DNA of 43,969 nt from Fidelibacterota bacterium. Its GTDB lineage: Bacteria > Fidelibacterota > Marinisomatia > SCGC-AAA003-L08 > GCA-2689995. The stretch spans positions 1 through 43,969 of the forward strand of contig JACNKR010000062.1 of assembly GCA_014381925.1 (NCBI GenBank). The letters run 5' to 3'. Positions 1-8,545 of this stretch are shown here, piece after piece (position 1 is the first letter of the stretch; every line of letters begins with the position of its first letter). The notes beneath the pieces are model-generated. The model was given only the letters and a program-made list of their open reading frames with translations. It was not told where the DNA came from and searched no databases. The position numbers and the translations under genes were made by a program.

Positions 1-214
1 CAACATTGTCTAAAGCTTGACTTAGTCCTCGTGTACGAGATTCTAAATGCTTTGATAAAGCGTAACCTGAAGTATCATCCTCAGCTGAATTGATTCGTTT
101 CCCTGTTGAAAGTCGAGATTGGATTTGACCAATTTGACCATTAACTTTTTTTAAGTTTCCCCAGGCTTCTTGTGCGTGGTAGTTAGCTCCAACGCGTGTA
201 ACATCACCAAACAT
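1..214 (-). CDS. Flagellin, N-terminal part (cut by window edge)
   Basis: Structural subunit of the flagellar filament, exported through the flagellar type III apparatus. Only the first 71 codons are inside the window; the gene continues past base 1. The translation starts MFGDVTRVGAN and contains the conserved N-terminal D0/D1 flagellin pattern: a helix with QSRLSTGKRINSAEDDTSG (residues about 33-51) followed by a helix ending RGLSQALDNV, matching the usual RLSSGxRINSAxDDxAG...GL.QA.RN layout. The ATG at 214 has a near-perfect Shine-Dalgarno (AAGGAGGT, 7 nt before the start), as expected for a very abundant protein. By eye its composition is less AT-rich than neighbouring genes, which may reflect high expression or transfer. 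No other flagellar gene lies in the window. The family call is firm; the exact flagellin subtype cannot be told from the N-terminus alone. Confidence 0.88.
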   Translation of the reverse strand, partial: MFGDVTRVGANYHAQEAWGNLKKVNGQIGQIQSRLSTGKRINSAEDDTSGYALSKHLESRTRGLSQALDNV

Positions 215-220
215 AGATAT

Positions 221-290
221 TACCTCCTTGTTTTAATTTTGGCATCCGTGCCATACTCAGTTATACTACAACTCAAGATAGAGTTGTCTA
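221..290 (-). promoter_or_regulatory. Flagellin promoter region with inverted repeat
   Basis: Reading the minus strand, a TAGACA -35-like hexamer (290-285) is followed by TAGTAT (268-263, 16-nt spacer) or TATAAC (265-260, 19-nt spacer). A perfect inverted repeat, ACAACTC-6 nt-GAGTTGT (268-287), fills the spacer and overlaps the -35, where a repressor operator could sit. A small hairpin GGCA-4 nt-TGCC (252-241) lies in the leader, and the strong ribosome binding site is at 229-222. No good sigma-28 (TAAA...GCCGATAA) match is seen. The promoter assignment is inference; the repeat is directly visible. Confidence 0.4.
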
Positions 291-508
291 CATTCAATAT
301 TTCTTATTAATTAAAAAAAGATATTATTGAATCTAATTTGATTATCGACAGGAAAACTATATATCAAAGAAATAAAATTAAAGAAATTTAGAGAGGGAGA
401 AGAAAATAAATTAGTTTACTTTGTTAAATATTATTAAGTAATAAAAAATAGTAAAATTTAATAAAATTTATCAGGAAATAAATTCCCTATTAAATAAAAA
501 ATTGAAAA
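291..508. other. Non-coding gap, flagellin upstream / EamA downstream
   Basis: Very AT-rich sequence with long A and T runs between the flagellin promoter and the stop codon of the EamA-type gene. There is no credible ORF, RNA gene or strong terminator hairpin. It probably contains upstream (UP-like) AT-rich promoter DNA for the flagellin gene, but nothing specific can be supported. Confidence 0.4.
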
Positions 509-1363
509 TTAATTATTATTTTCAGATGATCTATTTATTAAATAAACAGATGATATAGCCAATATACACCCAAATAAAGTCATTATATTTGGAATTTCAT
601 TAAGCAATAAATAACTAAATAATAATGCACTTACCGGCACAAGAAATGTAAATGAACTTGCTGATTGTGCACCTATTTTTTGAGTTGCATAGAAAAAAGC
701 GACTGTCCCAAATGCCATTGCTCCAATTGTTACTGAAATAAAATTCAACCAAAAATGAATACCCATTGTAAAAATAGAAAAATCCATTGATTGTGGATTT
801 ATGATGAAAATTATAATTGATGAAAAAAGGAATATATAAAAACTAAAATGAAGAGAATGTAAGTTTTTTGTAATTCTATGTGTCCATAATGTTAATATTG
901 ACCATAAAAATGCACCTAAAATAAAAAATAAATTTCCACTAATAAAAATTAATTTATAATTTAAATTCCATAAATTTAGTAAAAAGATGCTACTAATAAT
1001 CCCTAAAAAAACTCCCCATTTTACATTTCCTGGATAAACTTTATTATAAATATAAGATGATAAAATAGTTGTAATTGTAGGAACAAGCGTAGTTACAATG
1101 ACTCCGCCAATACCTGCAAAACCTAAATATGTACCTTTAAAATAACAATAATTATATAAAATTAAAATAATCGATATACCAATAAGTTCAATAAAATTAT
1201 TTTTTAATTTATTAAAAGAATATTTAGAATAAAATAAAAAGGGAGAGATTACAATTGAAGCCATTAAAAAACGCCAAAACATAATTATTAATGGAGGAAA
1301 ATATTCTCCTAAAATTTTTGCATTACTCCAAGACAAACCCCATAGAGACATGGCTAAAAACAA
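509..1363 (-). CDS. EamA/DMT-superfamily drug/metabolite transporter
   Basis: An inner-membrane permease of the drug/metabolite transporter superfamily. The protein is almost entirely hydrophobic, with about ten membrane segments in two EamA repeats. The WGLSWSNAK motif in TM1 corresponds to the usual WG.N....K motif, and the second repeat starts near residue 140 (GNLFFILGAFLWSI). The substrate is unknown. The start is uncertain: 1363 is a TTG without a Shine-Dalgarno, and ATG at 1351 would delete half of TM1. An in-frame ATT at 1393 preceded by AGGA at 8-nt spacing would give YSKSKFHILLFLAMSLWG, a complete TM1 with a basic N-terminus. The gene begins just after the groEL terminator, so it may depend on read-through or on a promoter inside the terminator region. 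Confidence 0.8.
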   Translation of the reverse strand: MFLAMSLWGLSWSNAKILGEYFPPLIIMFWRFLMASIVISPFLFYSKYSFNKLKNNFIELIGISIILILYNYCYFKGTYLGFAGIGGVIVTTLVPTITTILSSYIYNKVYPGNVKWGVFLGIISSIFLLNLWNLNYKLIFISGNLFFILGAFLWSILTLWTHRITKNLHSLHFSFYIFLFSSIIIFIINPQSMDFSIFTMGIHFWLNFISVTIGAMAFGTVAFFYATQKIGAQSASSFTFLVPVSALLFSYLLLNEIPNIMTLFGCILAISSVYLINRSSENNN

Positions 1364-1409
1364 AAGAATGTGAAATTTTGATTTTGAGTAAATAAAATTA
1401 ATCCTATAA

Positions 1410-1439
1410 CAAAAAAGCCCCAGATAAATCCGAGGCTTT
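1410..1439 (-). terminator. Rho-independent terminator of groESL
   Basis: On the minus strand an AAGCCTC arm, a 10-nt loop and a GGGGCTT arm (7 bp with one G-T pair) are followed by a TTTTTT run. It begins 22 nt after the groEL stop codon, so it ends the groES-groEL transcript just before the EamA-type gene. Confidence 0.85.
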
Positions 1440-1460
1440 TAATTTAAAAAGAAAAAGGGT

Positions 1461-3134
<1,674 letters not shown>

Positions 3135-3422
3135 TTATGCAAGTACTGCTAAAATATCACTCTCACGCATGATGAGTACATCCTCACCATCTACTAAAAT
3201 TTCTGTACCTGAATATTTTCCATACAGAACTTTATCACCTGCTTTTAAACTCATCTCAACAAGTGTTCCATTGTCTGAAACTTTTCCTGGCCCAACTGCA
3301 AGTATTTCACCTTGTTGTGGTTTTTCTTTTGCAGTATCAGGTAAAATGATACCACCTTTTGTCATTTCTTCGGCTTCTGCTGGTCTTAAAATTAAACGAT
3401 CAGCTAACGGTTTTACATTCAT
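3135..3422 (-). CDS. groES: Co-chaperonin GroES (Hsp10)
   Basis: Heptameric lid of the GroEL folding chamber. The 95-residue protein matches the family length and carries [14 protein letters not shown] at the N-terminus, the mobile-loop region [21 protein letters not shown] (about 18-38, where GGIILP contacts GroEL), AVGPG, and a C-terminal [13 protein letters not shown]. The ATG is preceded by GGAG at 8-nt spacing. It is the first gene of the groES-groEL operon, with a 67-nt leader/promoter region between the start codon and the inverted-repeat element at 3490-3522. Identity is certain. Confidence 0.99.
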   Translation of the reverse strand: MNVKPLADRLILRPAEAEEMTKGGIILPDTAKEKPQQGEILAVGPGKVSDNGTLVEMSLKAGDKVLYGKYSGTEILVDGEDVLIMRESDILAVLA

Positions 3423-3489
3423 TAATAATTCTCCATTTTTTTATATTAATTTTTGAGGTAATACTAAGTATTTAATCATTACAAATGGT

Positions 3490-3522
3490 ATGCCATAATT
3501 CATTATTATGTCTATTTGGCAG
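3490..3522 (-). promoter_or_regulatory. Chaperone-associated inverted repeat upstream of groES
   Basis: Minus strand: CTGCCAAATAGAC, then 14 nt, then TGGCAT. The ends form a TGCCA/TGGCA inverted repeat. The same 13-base left part, a TGAATT near the right end and exactly the same total length (33 bp) recur upstream of dnaK at 16209-16241. It lies 67 nt before the groES ATG. It is not a CIRCE element (TTAGCACTC-N9-GAGTGCTAA). A role as heat-shock operator or alternative-sigma promoter is inferred from its presence at the two major chaperone promoters only. Confidence 0.6.
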
Positions 3523-3731
3523 AAAAAATTAAATGTGTTTTCTTATGATATTAAGCATAGTTTGAATAATCCTTTGCGCAAGTCTTGAATAAAATCTAGT
3601 ATCAATTTGACATTGTCATATAACTCTAAAATAGGATTAATAAATCAATTCTGAGCCACTTTGTATTCTGAATATGCCAGGGGCTGCCTAAGAATAAAGA
3701 ATCAATTGAGCTTCGATCATTCAGATAGTTT

Positions 3732-3769
3732 AAAAAAACCAGTAGAGCCTTAACGCATTATATCTCTAC
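3732..3769 (-). terminator. Possible second terminator after the FISUMP gene
   Basis: On the minus strand GTAGAG and CTCTAC (6 bp, 16-nt loop) are followed by TGG and a run of seven T. The stem is short and the loop large, so this is only a candidate, but its place between the FISUMP gene and the groES promoter fits. Confidence 0.35.
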
Positions 3770-3784
3770 CATTTAAACATTAAT

Positions 3785-3803
3785 AAAAACTCCTCATCGG
3801 GAG
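3785..3803 (-). terminator. Possible terminator after the FISUMP gene
   Basis: On the minus strand CTCC, a 6-nt loop and GGAG are followed by TTTTT, about 60 nt after the stop codon. The four-base-pair stem is weak, but the U-run and position suggest an end point for the upstream operon. Confidence 0.35.
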
Positions 3804-3866
3804 GGACAACCCTGGTGGAATTCCGCTTTGTGGTACAGGTTTGCTGTATTCTATAGAGTTAAAGCA

Positions 3867-5177
3867 TTAATCCTTAAGACAACGAACAGAAAAGCCAGAT
3901 TGTTTATTGTTATTATTTCGGTAAACATTTGTACTATAATAAAATAATATCCGAGTCAAAGCATCCCCACCATCATATTCAGAAGATGACCAAAAGTAAC
4001 TATAGATACCCATTCCGTTGTGATTACCACTATTAAAATTACGATAACCAGAGGGTATACCAATGAAACCACTTATTCCAAATACTGTGTTATTTATCAA
4101 AACATCATCATACCATAAATTGGCATTACCTGCAAGTTTACTTCCTTCATTTGTGCCTCTCCAACCCCAATCATCTGCTTCTATTAGAGACATTCCTAAA
4201 TATATTTCTAGTTCTTTATATTGGTCATCTGTTGGTACATGCCAACCAATAGGGCATACACCTCTGCTATCATCTACTGCGTACCAGTTGTATAGATTTC
4301 CATACACATCTGCACAATTATTTCCACATGAATTTTGAGAAGCATTATTATCGTTAACATGATAAACGGAATAAGCACCTGTTTCAGTTACATCTAAATC
4401 AGCCCATTCTGAGTTACTATACCCCGTTGAAATAGTATCTCCATTACTATAATGAGTGACCGTTAAATTCTCGGTCATCCATTCTTGATTGCCAATTACT
4501 ACCGTTTCATAGCTATTGCCGTCAATGTCTGTAACACAACTACTATTTATACTTACACATCCACAGTCACTTTCCCAATGTGTTCCACCCCAAACTCCTG
4601 CACAGTCTTGAATGCAATCATTGGTAGTATCATTATCACAAGTACCACACATATCTTCTATCGCATTTCCATCACACTCACCTAAACAATCATGTACATT
4701 TGATAAACAATTATCATCATTATCATTATTATTTAATACCCACCCTTCTTCTACTAATGCTTCGCAATACTCTGAAGATTCACCAGCTCCTAAACTATCT
4801 GTATCTGCATCAAACCAATAAGTCAGTATTTCTGAATTTCCTGCACATACATCTGCACAATCATAAATAGCATTTGTTGTAAATGTTAATAAATTAGATT
4901 GTCCTACATTTCCACTATCATCCGTTGCTTTAACAAGTAAAGTATGTTGAGTATTATCATAAGCACAAACATCCCATTCATATTCATAGGGTGATTGTGA
5001 ATCTTCAAATACAATTAATCCATTAATAATAAATGTAACATTTACAATTTCTTCATTATCTGAGGCATTCACCTTAATAGTGGAAATTCCTGTTAATATA
5101 GATTCAATAGGAGACGTTATTATTATTGTTGGAGGAATAGTGTCAGGCTCAGTAACATCACAAGAAAAAAAGAGCAC
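3867..5177 (-). CDS. Cys-rich lipoprotein with Ig-like and FISUMP domains
   Basis: Predicted surface or periplasmic lipoprotein of unknown function. From the GTG at 5177 it begins with a truncated lipobox region (VLFFSC). Translating upstream in the same frame gives INRYLIILSAVLFFSC, a textbook lipoprotein signal peptide, from an ATT at 5207 just after the previous gene's stop; no ATG, GTG or TTG exists between that point and an in-frame stop at 5222, so the true start is probably ATT at 5207. Domains in order: a bacterial Ig-like domain (about 10-105, with NEEIVNVTFIING and KATDDSGNVG), Cys-rich DC.G.C...A..D.CG.C repeats (about 106-215), and a C-terminal Fibrobacter-succinogenes paralogous domain (about 217-436) with DIDGN.Y.TV.IG.Q.WM.ENL, CP.GWHVPT, GS.LAG and a terminal FSVRCLKD. 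It follows the BatD-like gene directly. Confidence 0.82.
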   Translation of the reverse strand: MLFFSCDVTEPDTIPPTIIITSPIESILTGISTIKVNASDNEEIVNVTFIINGLIVFEDSQSPYEYEWDVCAYDNTQHTLLVKATDDSGNVGQSNLLTFTTNAIYDCADVCAGNSEILTYWFDADTDSLGAGESSEYCEALVEEGWVLNNNDNDDNCLSNVHDCLGECDGNAIEDMCGTCDNDTTNDCIQDCAGVWGGTHWESDCGCVSINSSCVTDIDGNSYETVVIGNQEWMTENLTVTHYSNGDTISTGYSNSEWADLDVTETGAYSVYHVNDNNASQNSCGNNCADVYGNLYNWYAVDDSRGVCPIGWHVPTDDQYKELEIYLGMSLIEADDWGWRGTNEGSKLAGNANLWYDDVLINNTVFGISGFIGIPSGYRNFNSGNHNGMGIYSYFWSSSEYDGGDALTRILFYYSTNVYRNNNNKQSGFSVRCLKD

Positions 5178-5208
5178 AGCTGATAAAATTATTAAATATC
5201 TATTAATT

Positions 5209-6102
5209 TTATTTTTCTTTTATAGTAAATTCATTGTTTGTACCATGGAATAATTTAATTAATTTTATAGCTTTATTTTTATCTGAAATAAAAAATTCTT
5301 TTTCAGGTATTTGTTTTGCATATTTAGACAAATCTGCACGGTTTAATAATTCTTCAAGTTCAATACAAACTTCATCATTTATTATATTCTTATGTTGAAT
5401 AAATTCAATAACTTCCTTTGTTGTCATTTCAAGAGCTCTAAAATAAAATTCTTCACCTAAATATTCTCTAAATAAATAAGTTAATTTTAAATAATATTTT
5501 TCTGCATTTTCCCAATTTATAGGAAATGGTATTTCTAAGTTCTCAAGTGATTTTTGCACTCTTAAATGCATGGGTTCAACAAACTTATATTTTTTTCTTT
5601 TTAATTTATTTTTAAGTTCTCTTTTCCTCCAAAAATAAACTGCAATTAATGCACCCATTATGATACTAAAAATAATTAGCCCCTTTTCAAGAGTAGAAAT
5701 CATCTCAATATTTTTCATTCCTTTAAGACCTCTAATAGATTCCTCTTGAGAATTTATTAGACTAAATATCTCAATTTGTAATGAATCTGTCTCTAAAGTA
5801 AGTTTTAATTGATTATTTTCCATTATTTGAATCGGAATTACTGGAATAACTGCTTTCCCTGTTTCCCAAAACGAAAGATCATATTCTACAAAATTTTCAC
5901 CAATTCGCTTTCCATGGACTGTCATAATATCAGAATTCGAATTTATTTCTGGAAAAACTGGAACTTGCGCTGATGAAACATTTAGTTCAATTACAAATTT
6001 TACAATATCGCCAATATAAATACTATCTTGGCGAATAAAATAATTCATACTTATTTGTGAAAATGAGATAGAAAATAATATTAAAGATAGAAATAATTTC
6101 AT
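5209..6102 (-). CDS. BatD/DUF4381-like membrane protein
   Basis: A 297-residue protein with a signal peptide (MKLFLSLILFSISFSQ), an extracytoplasmic beta-rich region (about 17-125: SIYIGDIVKFVIELNV, FWETGKAVIPVIPIQI), one membrane helix (about 138-158, LIIFSIIMGALIAVYFW), a very basic stretch, and a cytoplasmic helical domain (about 175-280: KYYLKLTYLFREYLG, ALEMTTKEVIEF, ADLSKYAK) that resembles DUF4381. The N-terminal part resembles a shortened BatD. Its ATG follows the DUF58 stop directly, as in Bat (Bacteroides aerotolerance)-type clusters with MoxR and DUF58. Specific function is unknown; a role in envelope or stress-related protein assembly is only inferred from the cluster type. Confidence 0.65.
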   Translation of the reverse strand: MKLFLSLILFSISFSQISMNYFIRQDSIYIGDIVKFVIELNVSSAQVPVFPEINSNSDIMTVHGKRIGENFVEYDLSFWETGKAVIPVIPIQIMENNQLKLTLETDSLQIEIFSLINSQEESIRGLKGMKNIEMISTLEKGLIIFSIIMGALIAVYFWRKRELKNKLKRKKYKFVEPMHLRVQKSLENLEIPFPINWENAEKYYLKLTYLFREYLGEEFYFRALEMTTKEVIEFIQHKNIINDEVCIELEELLNRADLSKYAKQIPEKEFFISDKNKAIKLIKLFHGTNNEFTIKEK

Positions 6103-6978
6103 TTATCGTCTTGAAATTCGTTTATTAAAAAACTCAACTAATGGTTCAATATAACTTTTACTTGTATTAATCATAACATGGTCTATTTTATTTTTTCTAA
6201 AAAATTGGGCTATATCGTTTGTTTCCACATCAAAATTTATTTTCATTTCTTTTCTAAATTTTGGATTTGATGCATCAACCCAAAAAGTATCACCCGTTTC
6301 AACATCATGCATTTTTATTAGACCCAAATTAGGCATTTCAATTTCGGATGGATCTGTTAATTGAATACAGATTAAATCATGTTTTTGATTTGTTAATTTT
6401 AAAGTTGTTTCATAACCATCATCTAAAAAATCTGAAAGTAAAAATATGACACTTTTTCGTTTAATTGCTTTTAAACTATACTCTAAAGCTTCAGAAATAT
6501 TTGTTTTTTTATCTTCAGTTTTATAATATATCAATTCTCTGATTACCCTTAAAACATGAGATTTGCCTTTATTTGGAGGAATAAATTTCTCAATTTGATC
6601 AGAAAATAATATAAGCCCAACTTTATCATTATTTTTGATTGCACTAAAACTTAATATAGAGGCTAATTCAACCATTAAATCACTTTTCAGGTTTTCTCCC
6701 GAACCAAAATATCCAGAAGCACTAACATCAACCATTAACATTACAGTTAATTCTCGTTCTTCATCAAACTTTTTAATAAATGGTTTTCCTGTTCTCGCTG
6801 TAACATTCCAGTCAATATCGCGTATGTCATCACCCGGTTGATATTCACGTACCTCTGCAAATTCCATTCCCATACCTTTAAATGCAGAATGGTATTCACC
6901 TCCAAAAATATCATTTACAAGATGTCGAGTTTGAATTTCTAAAAGGCGAACCTTTTTTAGAATTTCTGTAGGAAGCAT
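6103..6978 (-). CDS. DUF58 domain protein (vWA-like)
   Basis: A 291-residue DUF58 protein, a family that almost always pairs with a MoxR ATPase. Visible features are the LEIQTRHLVNDIFGGEYHSAFKGMG N-terminal segment (about 13-37), the DUF58 signature REYQPGDDIRDIDWNVTARTG (about 44-64), a vWA-like metal-site motif DVSASG (about 84-89) and RKSVIFLLSDFLDDG (about 174-188). There is no signal peptide. It starts 8 nt after the moxR stop and is directly followed by the BatD-like gene, so the three probably work together as a chaperone-like membrane complex; the client is unknown. Confidence 0.88.
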   Translation of the reverse strand: MLPTEILKKVRLLEIQTRHLVNDIFGGEYHSAFKGMGMEFAEVREYQPGDDIRDIDWNVTARTGKPFIKKFDEERELTVMLMVDVSASGYFGSGENLKSDLMVELASILSFSAIKNNDKVGLILFSDQIEKFIPPNKGKSHVLRVIRELIYYKTEDKKTNISEALEYSLKAIKRKSVIFLLSDFLDDGYETTLKLTNQKHDLICIQLTDPSEIEMPNLGLIKMHDVETGDTFWVDASNPKFRKEMKINFDVETNDIAQFFRKNKIDHVMINTSKSYIEPLVEFFNKRISRR

Positions 6979-6986
6979 TTATCTAA

Positions 6987-7982
6987 TTATGGGGTTGGAA
7001 CAGACTCAAAAATTCGAGTAACAATTTCATCTGAATTTATTTCTTCTGCTTCAGCTTCAAATGATAATACAACTCGATGTCTTAATATTGCTAAACCAAC
7101 ATTCCTAATATCTTCAGGGATTACATATCCCCTTTGATTCATAAAAGCAAGAGCCTTAGATGCTTGAACTAAAAATAAAGATGCGCGAGGAGAAGCTCCA
7201 AAATCGATTAATCCTGTTAAATCTTTTAAATTATACCGACTGGGCTCTCGTGTTGCAAATACAAGTGAAACAATATATTTTTGTAAGTTTTCAGCAATAT
7301 GAATTTGGTCAATTGTTTTTCGGGCATTTAATATTTGTTGTGAATTTACAGTGGGATTAATTTCAACTTGGCCTGTCAAAGAAGACATACTTTTTAAAAT
7401 ATTAAGTTCTTCAATCTCAGATGGATAATCAACTAAAACTTTAAACATGAATCGATCTACTTGTGCTTCTGGAAGTGGATATGTTCCTTCTTGCTCAATA
7501 GGATTTTGAGTTGCCATAACTAAAAATGGATTTTCTAATTTATAAGTTGAATCTCCAATTGTAACTTGTCTTTCTTGCATTGCTTCTAATAAAGCACTTT
7601 GAACTTTCGCAGGCGATCTATTAATCTCATCAGCTAAAATAATATTTGAAAATATAGGTCCTTTTTTTACTTCAAAAGTTGATTTAGCTTGATTATAAAT
7701 TAATGTTCCAATGATATCAGCGGGTAATAAATCCGGTGTAAATTGAATCCGTTGAAATTTTGTGTCAATTAATTTTGCAAGTGCATTAACAATATATGTT
7801 TTCCCTAAACCAGGAACACCTTCTAAAAACACATGCCCATTTGCTAAAATTGCAATTATTAATTTTTCAATCAAATTTTCTTGACCAACAACTAATGATT
7901 TTAATTGTAAACTTAATGGTTGAATAAAAGCCGAATCTTCTTTTATTTTATCATTTAATATATTTAAGTCTAAAGACTCCAA
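6987..7982 (-). CDS. MoxR-family AAA+ ATPase
   Basis: A cytosolic AAA+ ATPase of the MoxR branch, thought to act as a chaperone for metal-ion insertion or complex assembly with vWA/DUF58 partners. The 331-residue protein has Walker A GVPGLGKT (about 56-63), Walker B IILADEIN (about 112-119) followed by RSPAKVQSALLEAMQE, sensor-1 FLVMATQNPIEQEGTYPLPEAQ and a C-terminal lid with ASPRASLFL. The start at 7982 is a TTG preceded by AAAGGAG at a good distance, lying just after the TPR lipoprotein stop; there is no better ATG. It heads the moxR-DUF58-BatD-like-FISUMP set. Confidence 0.93.
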   Translation of the reverse strand: MESLDLNILNDKIKEDSAFIQPLSLQLKSLVVGQENLIEKLIIAILANGHVFLEGVPGLGKTYIVNALAKLIDTKFQRIQFTPDLLPADIIGTLIYNQAKSTFEVKKGPIFSNIILADEINRSPAKVQSALLEAMQERQVTIGDSTYKLENPFLVMATQNPIEQEGTYPLPEAQVDRFMFKVLVDYPSEIEELNILKSMSSLTGQVEINPTVNSQQILNARKTIDQIHIAENLQKYIVSLVFATREPSRYNLKDLTGLIDFGASPRASLFLVQASKALAFMNQRGYVIPEDIRNVGLAILRHRVVLSFEAEAEEINSDEIVTRIFESVPTP

Positions 7983-7985
7983 AAA

Positions 7986-8471
7986 TTACTCCTTTTCTAC
8001 TACTGCATTTAATGAATCAATTGTATTCAATAATGGTTCTAAGATTTCTAATTCATATTGAACAGATTGAATTAATTCACTTTGTGGAAATGTTAAAATA
8101 AAATTTTGATAATACTCTTCAGCATCACTAAAACTATCTAAATTATTTGCATATATATATCCAATCATAAATAAGGCTTTTTCTGTTTCCTTACTTTTAG
8201 GATATTTATCTACAACTTCTTGAAAATATTGAATTGCAAAATCAAAATCTTGAACATCATTTAAATAAATATCACCAACTTGAAACAATGCAGTTGAAGC
8301 TAATTCATCTTTAGGATATTCTTTTAAGATTAATTTACAAGTTGCAATCGCATCTTTTAAGTTTTTTTCTGAACGGAACACTTTAACTTGTTCCCATAAT
8401 TTTTCAGGACTTTCTATAGAACTACATCCTAAAATTATCATAATAATTAATAAATAAACATATCGAATCAT
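7986..8471 (-). CDS. TPR outer-membrane lipoprotein (BamD/YbgF-like)
   Basis: A 161-residue predicted lipoprotein. The signal peptide MIRYVYLLIIMIILGC ends in a clear lipobox (ILGC, Cys16). The mature part is a string of tetratricopeptide-type helix pairs (LKDAIATCKLILKEYPKDE, FDFAIQYFQEVVDKYPKSKE, FSDAEEYYQNFILTFPQSE), each with the A...Y....YP spacing typical of BamD and CpoB/YbgF. It is shorter than BamD (about 240 residues), so partner-binding scaffold is a safer description than BamD itself. The Omp85 gene is just upstream, which supports an outer-membrane assembly role. An AAAGGAAAA site precedes the ATG, and it is 3 nt from moxR. Confidence 0.75.
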   Translation of the reverse strand: MIRYVYLLIIMIILGCSSIESPEKLWEQVKVFRSEKNLKDAIATCKLILKEYPKDELASTALFQVGDIYLNDVQDFDFAIQYFQEVVDKYPKSKETEKALFMIGYIYANNLDSFSDAEEYYQNFILTFPQSELIQSVQYELEILEPLLNTIDSLNAVVEKE

Positions 8472-8545
8472 TGAAATTTTCCTTTAAATACAGATATAAA
8501 ATTTAATGCAATTTTGAAATTGAATACTTGAGATTTTCTTAACTT

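Larger units (their letters stand above)
3523..3866. other. Non-coding stretch between the FISUMP gene and the groES promoter
   Basis: No reading frame here looks like a protein and no tRNA or other RNA gene is recognised. Apart from two terminator-like hairpins (3732-3769 and 3785-3803) there is a short, less AT-rich segment around 3800-3850 of unknown nature. No transposon ends or repeats were found. Confidence 0.4.

Noticed and set aside
237..255. Sigma-54 promoter (TGGCACG...) before flagellin
   Set aside because: TGGCACG is present, but the GC of the -12 element falls three bases too close and TTGC is missing; the sequence is better explained as a small hairpin.
3423..3490. A CIRCE (HrcA) element before groES or dnaK
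   Set aside because: No TTAGCACTC-N9-GAGTGCTAA-like sequence is present in either upstream region; the shared element found has a different sequence.
3732..3990. Diversity-generating retroelement: FISUMP C-terminus as variable region with a downstream template repeat
   Set aside because: The Asn-rich end of the FISUMP domain looked suggestive, but the downstream sequence holds no matching repeat and there is no reverse transcriptase gene in the window.
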